From Flavobacteriaceae bacterium (GTDB lineage Bacteria > Bacteroidota > Bacteroidia > Flavobacteriales > Flavobacteriaceae): a stretch of DNA of 64,000 nucleotides. Location: NCBI GenBank assembly GCA_018669795.1, contig JABHSQ010000006.1:1-64000 (forward strand), written 5' to 3'. The translations under genes and the position numbers were made by a program. How positions within the stretch are numbered: the stretch's first letter is position 1; each line of letters begins with the position of its first letter. Of this stretch, positions 26,613 to 35,396 are shown piece after piece. The notes under the pieces are model-generated. The model saw only the letters and a program-made list of their open reading frames with translations, did no database searches and was not told the origin of the DNA.

Positions 26613-29600
26613 TTATCCATTAACGGTATTGGTTAATCCTCTCCAGAATTGAGTTTTTAATTTAATTTTATGGGTAATAAAAAATAATATTGGAACAATA
26701 ACTAGTGTCAAAAATGTTGCAACTATTAAACCATAAATTACAGTCCAAGCCAAAGGTCCCCAAAACATAACATTATCTCCTCCAAAATATATATTTGGAT
26801 TAAATTCACTAAATAAAGTAAAGAAATTTATGTTAAAACCGATTGCCAACGGTATTAAACCTAATATGGTCGTTATTGCGGTTAATAATACTGGACGTAA
26901 CCTTGCTCTACCTCCTTCAATAATAGATTCTTTTATATTATCAGCAGTTAATAAATCAGTATCATCCATTCCTTTCGCAATCATTTTTCTGTCAATCAAT
27001 AACTGAGTATAATCAAGTAATACGACACCATTATTTACTACGATTCCCGCTAATGAAATAATACCCATCATGGTCATCATAATAACAAATGCACTACCGG
27101 TAATTACAATTCCACCAAAAACTCCAATTAAACTTAAAAAAATTGCAAGCATAATAATAGCTGGTTTTGAAACAGAGTTAAATTGGAAAATTAAGATTAA
27201 AAAGATGAGCCCTAATCCAGTAAAAAAAGCTCCTAATAAAAATGACATTTGTTTTTCTTGCTCCTCTATCTGACCCGTATAATCAATTTTAATATCACTT
27301 GGCAATTCTTCAAAATTTTTCATTTCATTTCTAATGTTTGAGACTATCACTCCTGCATCTGTATAACCTGGAGCTAGAGCAGAATAAATGGTTACTACAC
27401 GTTTTGAATCTTTATGCTTTATAGCACTAAACCCAGAACTATTTTTTTGTGTAGCTATAACAGAAATAGGAATTTCTTTAATTTTCCCAGAAGCAGCATC
27501 TCTAAAAATTATATTTTGATCAAATAAAGCACTGGTACTATACCTGTCTTCTTTATTAAATCGAACATAAATATCATAATCATCTCCATTTTCTTTATAA
27601 ATCCCTGCTTTAGATCCAAAAATTGAATTTCGTAAAATTTGACCCACCTGTCCAGCACTCACTCCTAATTCTCCTGCTTTTTGACGGTCAATTTCAACTT
27701 GCATAGAAGGTTTAGATTTATTTACATCAATTTTCAGTTCATCAATTCCTGCAATGTTTTTTGTATTGATAAATTCCCTCATCTTTTCTGCAACCAATAT
27801 TAACTCTGCATAATCTGGGCCTTCAATTTCAATGTTAATTGGTGCTCCAGCTGGTGGTCCATTTGCATCTTTTTCTACAGAAATTAATACTCCAGGAAAG
27901 ATTCCTACCAGGGCTTCTTGTACCTTTTGACGAAGCAACTCACTATCAGCTCCTCTTCTATATTTATATTCTCGCATAGAAGCAGTAATTTTACCACGAT
28001 TTGGCATTTCTGCAGTAGATCCCCCATCGGTTTGAGGATTACCAGCTCCTTCTCCAACCTGAGAAACTACACTTTCTATTAAAAAATTATAGGCACCGTC
28101 GGTGTACTCAGCGTCATCTAAAATTCCATAAACACGATCTTCAATTTCTTTGGTAATAATATTTGTTTTTTCAATATCGGTACCTTGAGGATACTCTATA
28201 TACACAATTATTTGATTGGGAGTATTGTCTGGAAAAAACTCTATTTTGGTCCTTTGGGTTCCGATAGAGTAACCAAAACCAGCAAAGGAAATTATTAATA
28301 AAATTATAGTACCAATGGTCAACACATAAGGCATATAACCTTTTAAGGCTCCTCGTAATATCTTTTCATACATTCTTTCCCATTTAGGGATGGTTCTTGT
28401 TTGAAAACGATTGGCGATTTTACGCAATCCAAAGCGGTAAACCCAAAGCATAATAGCGGTGAAAATCATAACACTTCCTAATGCTTTATAAACTCCACCA
28501 AATAATAAAATTAGTAATCCAATGCCAGTAATAAAAATCGACAAAGTAATAATCTTTTTAAGGGGCATATCATTATCCTCTATGGTCATAAACTGAGAAA
28601 CCATTACTGAATTAAAAAAGATGGCGACAAATAAGGAGGACCCTAATACTACAGAAAGTGTTATTGGAAGGTATATCATAAATTCACCCATAACACCCGG
28701 CCAAAGTCCTAGAGGTATAAAAGCTGCAATTGTTGTTGCTGTAGAGATTATAATAGGAATAGCAATTTCACTAATTCCTTGTTTTGCGGCTTCAATTCTA
28801 GGGATTTCTTCTTCATCCATCAAACGGTATACGTTTTCTACTACTACAATACCGTTATCGACCAACATACCAAGCCCCATAATTAATCCAAAAAGAATCA
28901 TAGTGTTCATGGTATAACCAAGATAGTTTAATATCATTAAAGACATAAACATGGACATAGGAATCGCAAAACCTACAAATAATGCATTTTTAAATCCTAA
29001 AAAGAACATTAAAACCGTCACTACTAAAATAATTCCAAATAAAATATTATTTACCAAATCATCTACCTGTCCAATAGTTTTTGAAGACTGATCGTTAGCA
29101 ATAGTTACTTTTAAATTACTAGGAAAAATATCTTTTTTAGCTTTTTCAACAATAACTTTTATTTTTTCAGCAGCTGCAACCATGTTTTTTCCTACTCTCT
29201 TTTTAACATCAAGCATTACTACAGGATTACCAAACTCTCTTGCATAAGTGGTTCTCTCCTTTTCTTTAAAATAAACAGCTGCAATGTTTTTTAAATAAAT
29301 TGGACTGCCATTATCAGATTTCACAACAAAATTCTCTAAATCTGAAGGATCTGTAATTTCTCCAATTACGCGAATAGTTCTTCTTTGACCACTAGCTATA
29401 AGATTCCCAGCAGACATAGTTACATTTCCATTATTTATGGCTCCAATAACATCGTTAAAACTTACTTTGGCAGCCATCATTTTGTAGATATCTACTGCAA
29501 CTTCTACTTCTCTTATTTGAGCTCCTCGGATGTCAACTTTTTTTATTTCAGGTAAGTTTTCTATTTCATCTTCTAAATATTCGCCATATTCTTTTAATTT

Positions 29601-30101
29601 TCCAATGGGATAATCTCCAGAAATATTAATATTTAATATGGGCATTTCTTCAGACATACTTAAAGCGAACACATTGGGTTCAACCTTAGCACCATTAAAT
29701 ATTGGCCAATCCTCTCCAGATGTTTCAGTTTCTATTTCGTCTTTTACTTTTTGTTTGGCGAATTCAACATCTATATCTTCATCAAATTCTACTACAATCG
29801 AAGAGACATCTTCTTGTGATGTTGAGTTAATTTTAACAACATTACTCAATGTTTTTAGTTTGTCTTCTAAGGGTGTTGTTATTAATTTTTCAATATCTTC
29901 AGCTGTATTGCCTGGAAAAACAGAACTGACATAAATTTTAGTTTCTTTAATTTCTGGAAAACTTTCTCGAGGCATACTAAAATAAGCGGATATTCCTAAA
30001 AACAATATAATTACCATCATCACATAGATGGTGGTTTTGTTGTTGATTGCCCAAGAAGATAAACCAAATTCTTTGTTGATATTTTTTTTCTTTTTACTCA
30101 T
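26613..30101 (-). CDS. RND-family efflux permease (AcrB/MexB-like)
   Basis: Protein of 1162 residues, about 120 longer than AcrB. N-terminal helix (TTIYVMMVIILFLGISAYFS), FPGNTAEDIEKLITTPLEDK porter-domain sequence, and the RND core MGLGMLVDNGIVVVENVYRL with the paired acidic residue position in helix 4. The second half has TMMGIISLAGIVVNNGVVLL and RLRPVLLTAITTILGLIPLA. After the sixth helix there is an insertion with two extra hydrophobic stretches (about 518-560, IITLSIFITGIGLLILLFGG and then VMIFTAIMLWVYRFGL), which accounts for most of the extra length. It would export drugs, lipids or other compounds using the proton gradient, working with the adaptor and TolC genes upstream. Its start overlaps the adaptor gene by eight bases. 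Confidence 0.93.
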   Translation of the reverse strand: MSKKKKNINKEFGLSSWAINNKTTIYVMMVIILFLGISAYFSMPRESFPEIKETKIYVSSVFPGNTAEDIEKLITTPLEDKLKTLSNVVKINSTSQEDVSSIVVEFDEDIDVEFAKQKVKDEIETETSGEDWPIFNGAKVEPNVFALSMSEEMPILNINISGDYPIGKLKEYGEYLEDEIENLPEIKKVDIRGAQIREVEVAVDIYKMMAAKVSFNDVIGAINNGNVTMSAGNLIASGQRRTIRVIGEITDPSDLENFVVKSDNGSPIYLKNIAAVYFKEKERTTYAREFGNPVVMLDVKKRVGKNMVAAAEKIKVIVEKAKKDIFPSNLKVTIANDQSSKTIGQVDDLVNNILFGIILVVTVLMFFLGFKNALFVGFAIPMSMFMSLMILNYLGYTMNTMILFGLIMGLGMLVDNGIVVVENVYRLMDEEEIPRIEAAKQGISEIAIPIIISTATTIAAFIPLGLWPGVMGEFMIYLPITLSVVLGSSLFVAIFFNSVMVSQFMTIEDNDMPLKKIITLSIFITGIGLLILLFGGVYKALGSVMIFTAIMLWVYRFGLRKIANRFQTRTIPKWERMYEKILRGALKGYMPYVLTIGTIILLIISFAGFGYSIGTQRTKIEFFPDNTPNQIIVYIEYPQGTDIEKTNIITKEIEDRVYGILDDAEYTDGAYNFLIESVVSQVGEGAGNPQTDGGSTAEMPNRGKITASMREYKYRRGADSELLRQKVQEALVGIFPGVLISVEKDANGPPAGAPINIEIEGPDYAELILVAEKMREFINTKNIAGIDELKIDVNKSKPSMQVEIDRQKAGELGVSAGQVGQILRNSIFGSKAGIYKENGDDYDIYVRFNKEDRYSTSALFDQNIIFRDAASGKIKEIPISVIATQKNSSGFSAIKHKDSKRVVTIYSALAPGYTDAGVIVSNIRNEMKNFEELPSDIKIDYTGQIEEQEKQMSFLLGAFFTGLGLIFLILIFQFNSVSKPAIIMLAIFLSLIGVFGGIVITGSAFVIMMTMMGIISLAGIVVNNGVVLLDYTQLLIDRKMIAKGMDDTDLLTADNIKESIIEGGRARLRPVLLTAITTILGLIPLAIGFNINFFTLFSEFNPNIYFGGDNVMFWGPLAWTVIYGLIVATFLTLVIVPILFFITHKIKLKTQFWRGLTNTVNG

Positions 30102-31272
30102 TATTTTCCACGTTTAAAATTCTCACACTTTGACCGTCTTTCACATTTCTAGCACCTTCATTAATAATGATGTTGTTACTTGCTAAACCTTGTAAAATTT
30201 CTACAAAACCTCCTTGATTTTTTCCAGTTTTCACAATCATTTTTTTAACAATAGCTTCGTTATCTTTATTGATGTTATCAGCAATAAAAATGTATTGCTC
30301 TCCTAATGAATTTTCTGAAATAATACTCTGAGGTATTAATATTGCTCGCTCACTAGTGTAATCATTTATCTTAATTTTAGCGGTAAGATTGGGCTTAATG
30401 AGTTTTTCTTTGTTTTTGATTGGAATTGTAATTTTAAAAGTTCGATTGCTTGGGTTTATAAAATTACTAGCTTGATCTACTTTTGTATTTAAGGTTTCAC
30501 CTAAAACTGGAAAATAAACTTCAACGTTTTTTCCCGGTACAATACTGCTTAAATAAACTTCTGGAACTTCAACTTCAATATACATGTTGTCCAAGTTTAC
30601 AATTCTTAATAATTGGGAAGCCCCTGCTCCAACAACAGTTCCTTGTTCTGTAATGATATCATCTATAACACCTGAGAATGGTGCACGAACCGAAGTTTTT
30701 TCTAATTGAGATTTCATTTGGGTTACAGCATTTTCTTGACCTTCATAAGCTGCCTTAGCTTGTAAAAATTCGATCTCACTACCTATTTTTTGTTTCCAAA
30801 GGCGTTCTTGTCTATCAAAAGTAGTTTTTGCTAAACTTAATTGCACTTCCATTTGTGCTAATTGTTGGGATAAACCAGCGTCATCGATCGTCGCTAATAA
30901 CTGACCTTTCACTACTTTTTGTCCTTCTTTGACAAATAATTTTTTAAGAAGTCCTGAAAACTCTGGGTATAAAATTAAATTTTGCTTGGTTGCAACACTA
31001 CCTTGTAACTCTAAAAAGTGATTAAAATCAGTTACTTTAACCTGAAATGCAGTTACAAGAGGGTATTTTTTAATCGTATCTAAACTAGATATTGCTTCAT
31101 CAATAATTTTTAATTTTTTAATAATTGCAGTTTGTTCGCTAACTAATTCATTGCGTTGTTTTCTTATTTTTTTGAGGTCTTTACTTTCTATAATAGATGT
31201 TATAGATTTTGAATCATTAGCACAAGAAATAGCTAGTATTGCTAAGGTTAATAGTAAAAATATATTTTTCAT
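30094..31272 (-). CDS. RND efflux periplasmic adaptor (membrane fusion lipoprotein)
   Basis: Protein of 392 residues. The N-terminus (IFLLLTLAILAISCANDSKS) is a lipoprotein signal with the lipidated cysteine at 17. A coiled coil follows (about 20-50), then the lipoyl half-motif (GLLKKLFVKEGQKVVKGQLL), the alpha-hairpin (about 125-170) and the second lipoyl half (TSVRAPFSGVIDDIITEQGT), then the barrel and membrane-proximal domains. This order is diagnostic of HlyD/AcrA-type adaptors. It bridges the inner membrane pump and the TolC channel. It lies 23 bases after the tolC-like gene and overlaps the pump gene. Confidence 0.93.
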   Translation of the reverse strand: MKNIFLLLTLAILAISCANDSKSITSIIESKDLKKIRKQRNELVSEQTAIIKKLKIIDEAISSLDTIKKYPLVTAFQVKVTDFNHFLELQGSVATKQNLILYPEFSGLLKKLFVKEGQKVVKGQLLATIDDAGLSQQLAQMEVQLSLAKTTFDRQERLWKQKIGSEIEFLQAKAAYEGQENAVTQMKSQLEKTSVRAPFSGVIDDIITEQGTVVGAGASQLLRIVNLDNMYIEVEVPEVYLSSIVPGKNVEVYFPVLGETLNTKVDQASNFINPSNRTFKITIPIKNKEKLIKPNLTAKIKINDYTSERAILIPQSIISENSLGEQYIFIADNINKDNEAIVKKMIVKTGKNQGGFVEILQGLASNNIIINEGARNVKDGQSVRILNVENNE

Positions 31273-31295
31273 TTTAAAATAAATTATAGTGATGA

Positions 31296-32654
31296 TTAAT
31301 TCGTTGCTTTTAATTGCGGTGTGTTTAATACGGTTTCAAGGTCAGCTTTTGTTGTAATGACTCTTAGCATGGCTTCGAAATAATTTTGTTGAGCAGTGTA
31401 TAATTGTATTTGTGCTGTTCGCAAGTCGAAACTTGTTGCAAGTCCTTCTAAAAATTTTATTTCATTTTTTCTCTCAACACGTTCCGATAAATCCAAATTC
31501 TTTTTGTTGTTATTATATATTTCAACTGCAAAGCGATAATTATTTTTTGCAGTATTTATTTCTAATAAAACTTTTTGATAAGCTTCCGTCAGATTAGTTT
31601 CTGATTGTTCTAAAGCTATTCTTGCTTGTTGAGTTTTTGCATTCCTTAATCCACTACTTAGGATTGGTATATTCATGCTAATACCTACTATTGATGATTG
31701 ATACCATTTTTGATCATTATTAAAGAAATTAAAGTCGTCACTATTAGCTTGTGTTCCATAATTTACAAATGCTATAAGATTTGGAATGGAGTAAGATTTT
31801 TCTAATTTCAATTTTAAAATCTGTTGTTCAGTAAAGTTATTTGCTATTTTATAATCGATATTGTTTTCAATTTTTATGTTTTCTTCTAAAAATTCAAGGC
31901 TAATATTTTGTTGTGTTAAAGATGTTAAGTTATCAAGTAAAACTACTTCGTTCTCCACATCTATTCCTAGAGCTAGGTTGAACATTTGTTTTGCGATTAT
32001 TAATGTCCTCTCTGAATTTTTTAATTGAGTTTCCAAATTAATTAGCGTAATTTCCAGTTGCTCCACACTTTCTTCTTCTGTGAATCCATTTTCATAAAAA
32101 GCCCTAGTTTCAAAAATATTTTTTTCAAGATTAGTTTTGTTAAGCTCAAAAATTTCAATTAATTCTTTTGAAAGCAATACACTTCCATAAGCATTTATAA
32201 CACCTCTTCTAACTTCAAGTTGCGTTTTTTCTTCTGCGTTTTCTGAATAATCTAAAAATGTTTTTGCCGCTTGTAAGCCTACTAAATAACTACCATCAAA
32301 AATTAATTGTGTTAAAGTTGCACCTAGCGTTGTATTTTGTTTAGTTCCAAAAACTATAGGGACAAAAGATCCAGCTTCCCCCCCAGCAATTTCACCTGGT
32401 AGAAGAGTTGTTGGTTGTTTTAAATTGTTTTGATAAGAAATATTTGCATCTAATTGAGGTAAACCACCAGCTGTAGTTTCCCATTTTTTCTTAATTGCAA
32501 TAGCAATATCTCTTCGAGCATTAATAGCAGTATAGTTACTATCTAAAGCAAAATCTATAGCTTGTTCTAATGTGAAATTATATTTTTGGTTTTGCTGTGC
32601 CATACCAACAGAGGATAGCATTGCGAAACCTAATAAGATGAATATTTTATTCAT
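31296..32654 (-). CDS. TolC family outer membrane efflux protein
   Basis: Protein of 452 residues with a signal peptide (IFILLGFAMLSSVGMAQQNQ, about 4-23). The mature part is long amphipathic helices: the family start YNFTLEQAIDFALDSNYTAI (25-44), the strand region with TLGATLTQLIFDGSYLVGLQ, and the repeat in the second half with NIPILSSGLRNAKTQQARIA. TolC trimers form the exit duct across the outer membrane. Its start overlaps the end of the tetR gene by eight bases. Confidence 0.92.
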   Translation of the reverse strand: MNKIFILLGFAMLSSVGMAQQNQKYNFTLEQAIDFALDSNYTAINARRDIAIAIKKKWETTAGGLPQLDANISYQNNLKQPTTLLPGEIAGGEAGSFVPIVFGTKQNTTLGATLTQLIFDGSYLVGLQAAKTFLDYSENAEEKTQLEVRRGVINAYGSVLLSKELIEIFELNKTNLEKNIFETRAFYENGFTEEESVEQLEITLINLETQLKNSERTLIIAKQMFNLALGIDVENEVVLLDNLTSLTQQNISLEFLEENIKIENNIDYKIANNFTEQQILKLKLEKSYSIPNLIAFVNYGTQANSDDFNFFNNDQKWYQSSIVGISMNIPILSSGLRNAKTQQARIALEQSETNLTEAYQKVLLEINTAKNNYRFAVEIYNNNKKNLDLSERVERKNEIKFLEGLATSFDLRTAQIQLYTAQQNYFEAMLRVITTKADLETVLNTPQLKATN

Positions 32655-33255
32655 TATTGTTCTTTTTTATAATTTGATTGAGGGCGTTTAATCCTTCTCT
32701 TGTAATTATTCCTCTCAAGTGATATTCTAAAAAACTATTCATTAATTCTTTTTTGGAAAATAATTCAGTTGGAAAAATATTTTCATCTTTTGTACCTGTA
32801 ATGCCTATAAAATAAATTCTTGAAACAAAATCAACATTAATATTGATTCTGTATAATCCTAGCTTTAGCCCTCTTTTAAAATTATCAACTACACAATCTT
32901 GGATTAATTCAAACTGTTTTTTCTTAAGCGCATCGTTGATCTCTGGATAGTATTTACAAAGTTGATAATGGGGTGATGTTTTTTCATTTTTTAAATGTAC
33001 CATCACATATTTTTTTATTTCATAAAGTTCCTCTATTGGATTTTTATGCAGAGCACAAATACAAGTAATACCCTTTGAAATTGTATCAAATACCTGATAA
33101 GTTGAGGCTTCCACTAATTCTGTCTTATTATTAAAATGAGAATAAATTGTTTTTTTAGAGATATGCATTTCAGATGCAATATCGTCCATAGTCACGCTTT
33201 TAAACCCATAGTTAATAAATAAATCGATTGCTTTTATTAATATTTTTTCTTTCAA
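32647..33255 (-). CDS. TetR family transcriptional regulator of the efflux operon
   Basis: Protein of 202 residues. The N-terminal helix-turn-helix is clear (AIDLFINYGFKSVTMDDIAS followed by EMHISKKTIYSHFNNKTELV, about 9-50). The rest is the variable ligand and dimerisation region, with HYQLCKYYPEINDALKKKQF in the middle and a helical end. As first gene of the operon tetR-tolC-adaptor-RND it probably represses its own operon and releases on binding a pump substrate. Dyads upstream (33288-33359) are likely operators. The identity of the ligand cannot be told from the sequence. Confidence 0.92.
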   Translation of the reverse strand: MKEKILIKAIDLFINYGFKSVTMDDIASEMHISKKTIYSHFNNKTELVEASTYQVFDTISKGITCICALHKNPIEELYEIKKYVMVHLKNEKTSPHYQLCKYYPEINDALKKKQFELIQDCVVDNFKRGLKLGLYRININVDFVSRIYFIGITGTKDENIFPTELFSKKELMNSFLEYHLRGIITREGLNALNQIIKKNNNE

Positions 33256-33274
33256 ATCTTAAAATTTGTGTTTG

Positions 33275-33313
33275 CAAATATAACAAGGAAACTTTAAAAA
33301 CAAAATAAGTTTC
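33275..33313 (-). promoter_or_regulatory. tetR operon promoter with overlapping inverted repeat
   Basis: On the minus strand TATATTTG (33282-33275) is an exact -7 element 20 bases before the tetR start. Directly upstream, GAAACTT (33288-33294) and AAGTTTC (33307-33313) form an inverted repeat with 12 bases between arms. It lies in the spacer and -33 region, where a repressor would block RNA polymerase. Confidence 0.55.
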
Positions 33314-33359
33314 TAAAGTATTAACATAAGTTTAGCAGTTAATATTGGAAACTTATTTT
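33302..33359. promoter_or_regulatory. Large dyad in the tetR/prenyl synthase intergenic region
   Basis: AAAATAAGTTTC (33302-33313) and GAAACTTATTTT (33348-33359) are perfect reverse complements. Inside them AGTATTAAC (33317-33325) and GTTAATATT (33338-33346) pair with one mismatch. The half-site GAAACTT thus occurs three times in 67 bases in alternating orientation. A likely TetR-family operator array; the protein-DNA link is inference. Confidence 0.5.
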
Positions 33360-33364
33360 TATGA

Positions 33365-33394
33365 TTGATAATTGGTTTTTGAATGGTATTTTTG
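33365..33394 (+). promoter_or_regulatory. Promoter of the prenyl synthase gene
   Basis: TTG (33365-33367), 19 bases, then TATTTTTG (33387-33394): the spacing and the -7 element fit the Bacteroidota consensus. The ATG follows at 33409. Confidence 0.6.
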
Positions 33395-33408
33395 TAAAAA
33401 CTTTTTGA

Positions 33409-34383
33409 ATGGAAGGAATAGAAAATTACGCAGAATCACTTCAAAACTATCTTAATGAAATTGTAACTATAAAAGAACCAAAAAAACTTTATGAGCCGAT
33501 AAAGTATATTGTTTCCTTAGGTGGTAAAAGATTAAGACCTGTTTTAACTTTAATGACGTGTGATTTCTTTGATAAAGATTTTAAAGAAGCCCTTCCAGCT
33601 GCTTTAGCTTTAGAATTATTTCATAATTTTTCTTTAATTCATGATGATATTATGGATGAAGCTCCATTGCGAAGAGGAAAAGAAACCGTACATCATAAAT
33701 GGGATTTAAATACAGGAATACTTTCTGGAGATGCCTTGTTAATTTTAGCCTATCAATTATTTGAAAATTATGAACCTAAAAAATTTAGTGAATTAGCTAA
33801 ACTTTTTAGTACGACAGCATTACAGGTTTGTGAAGGACAACAATACGATGTAGATTTTGAAACAAGAAATGATGTTACAATTCCAGAATACTTGAAAATG
33901 ATTGAATATAAGACAGCAGTACTTATAGGGGCAGCTATGAAAATGGGAGCCATAGTAGCAGAAGCATCTGAAAACTGTAAAGTAAATACCTATGAATTTG
34001 GCAGGAATCTAGGAATTGCATTTCAATTACAAGACGATTACTTAGATTGTTTTGGAAACCCAAAAACCTTTGGTAAAAAGGTGGGAGGTGATATTATTAC
34101 TAATAAAAAAACTTTTTTATATTTAAAAACGCTTCAAAAGACTAATGAATCAGATGCGAGAGTTTTAAAGCAATTGTTTTCAAGTTTTCCTGAAGATCCT
34201 TCTGAAAAGGTTCAACAAGTTAAAGAGTTATATGTGAAATCTGGAGCCGCTAAAGAATCTTTACAAGAAATTATAAAGTATACTCAAAATGCAAATAGCA
34301 TCATACAAGAACTTAATATTTCAGATAAAAATAAAGCAGTTTTAAAATCGTTTAGCGATCAATTAATGAATCGAAAAGTTTAA
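33409..34383 (+). CDS. Polyprenyl diphosphate synthase
   Basis: Protein of 324 residues, all-helical isoprenyl synthase. GGKRLRPVL (38-46), the first aspartate-rich motif DDIMD (79-83) followed by RRGKETVHHKW, and the second motif DDYLD (209-213) in FQLQDDYLDCFG are all present. It condenses isopentenyl diphosphate units onto an allylic primer. Length and the residues before the first motif (LFHNFSLIH) suggest a product longer than farnesyl, such as the menaquinone side chain or geranylgeranyl diphosphate, but the exact chain length is not determined. Its stop shares one base with the start of the next gene (TAATG), so the two are coupled. Precursors come through the Dxs pathway. Confidence 0.9.
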   Translation: MEGIENYAESLQNYLNEIVTIKEPKKLYEPIKYIVSLGGKRLRPVLTLMTCDFFDKDFKEALPAALALELFHNFSLIHDDIMDEAPLRRGKETVHHKWDLNTGILSGDALLILAYQLFENYEPKKFSELAKLFSTTALQVCEGQQYDVDFETRNDVTIPEYLKMIEYKTAVLIGAAMKMGAIVAEASENCKVNTYEFGRNLGIAFQLQDDYLDCFGNPKTFGKKVGGDIITNKKTFLYLKTLQKTNESDARVLKQLFSSFPEDPSEKVQQVKELYVKSGAAKESLQEIIKYTQNANSIIQELNISDKNKAVLKSFSDQLMNRKV

Positions 34384-34697
34384 TGAATAAAACAAAATCA
34401 GTATTGACTTCTGAAGAAATTATTATTCAATCTGAAGAATTGCTATTATATGAAAGTTTAGTGCTTCAGTTAAATAAAGATTTTAAACGGGCCAATATTA
34501 ATATAGAGTTTATAAAGGATATTTCTCCTTCAGATTTAACATTAAAATTGAATAATGCTATTCTTGATCTTATTTTGAATAACTATTCTAAATATTTAAA
34601 CTTATTATATATAATTGATGTTTCGGAAGAAAAAATAAAAAAAACAGAAGTAAATAACACTCATGAAATTTCAAAAAAAATAACATATTTTACTTAG
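34383..34697 (+). CDS. Conserved hypothetical protein, apparently frameshifted near its 3' end
   Basis: A frame of 104 residues, overlapping the prenyl synthase stop by one base. The body SSYESLVLQLN-like segment, then NLLYIIDVSEEKIK (79-92), resembles a small flavobacterial family found after prenyl synthase genes, function unknown. The frame stops at TAG 34695-34697. One base out of register, 34693-34734 reads LRELQKVWFKNNY and then a stop, which looks like the conserved C-terminal tail of the same family. The simplest reading is a single-base indel at 34686-34692 (TATTTTA), a run of T and A bases where sequencing or replication slippage is easy. The product would then lack its last dozen residues. 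No function is assigned. Confidence 0.6.
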   Translation: MNKTKSVLTSEEIIIQSEELLLYESLVLQLNKDFKRANINIEFIKDISPSDLTLKLNNAILDLILNNYSKYLNLLYIIDVSEEKIKKTEVNNTHEISKKITYFT

Positions 34698-34730
34698 AGA
34701 ATTGCAAAAGGTTTGGTTTAAAAATAATTA

Positions 34731-35282
34731 TTAAAAATAAAATCTCACAAAGGGATTATAGGGATTTCCGTAAATACTTTTTTCGCTATCGTAGAGTATA
34801 TCAAAACGAATTCCCATAGTAACCGGTCCTGTGCTAAAACCAGCTCCTAAATATAATCCTGGGTACCAATAACTTTGATCACAATCAAAAGTGTTACATC
34901 CCACAACTATAATAGTATCTTCAAAATCTCTATTTACATAAAGTTGCTCAAATTCAGCTGATAATTGCAATTGGGGTATCACGTTAAATAATCCTAAAAT
35001 ACTAGTACCTAAAACATAAGATTTATAAATATATTTTTGTTTGTTATAGGTCGTGTTAATACCTATTCCGGTTGCAAATATTTCATTAAATCTATAAATA
35101 GCACTTGGAGCTAATGTTCCGCTAAAAAAATCATTTCCAAAACTTAAGCTAATACCTCCACCAAACTGAACATATTTCCAAAAATCAGATTTCTGTTTTT
35201 GTGCACTTACTTGTTCTTGTGAATAGCTTTGAAAACAGGAAAAACATATTATTAATGCAAAGAGTATAATAAGATTTTTCAT
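34731..35282 (-). CDS. Predicted small outer membrane beta-barrel protein
   Basis: Protein of 183 residues with a signal peptide (LIILFALIICFSCFQSYSQ, about 4-22) and alternating hydrophobic strands rich in glycine and aromatics. It ends in PFVRFYF, with the terminal phenylalanine typical of outer membrane barrels. It contains two cysteines close together (VGCNTFDCDQ). The fold suggests an eight-stranded barrel of the OmpA/OmpW size class; no specific role can be named. Its stop lies at the very end of the frameshifted gene's displaced tail, so the two convergent genes touch. Confidence 0.6.
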   Translation of the reverse strand: MKNLIILFALIICFSCFQSYSQEQVSAQKQKSDFWKYVQFGGGISLSFGNDFFSGTLAPSAIYRFNEIFATGIGINTTYNKQKYIYKSYVLGTSILGLFNVIPQLQLSAEFEQLYVNRDFEDTIIVVGCNTFDCDQSYWYPGLYLGAGFSTGPVTMGIRFDILYDSEKSIYGNPYNPFVRFYF

Positions 35283-35396
35283 CTTTTAATAAATTAGGTT
35301 TATTGCCTTCTAAATATATAAAAATTAAGAATAAATTAATTGTAATTATTGTATTTTTGTACTGTTTTAAACAAATTAGACTCTTAAAGTCCTACT

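Noticed and set aside
28621-28917. 98-codon open frame opposite the RND permease
   Set aside because: Antisense shadow of membrane helices; isoleucine/threonine-rich without motifs.
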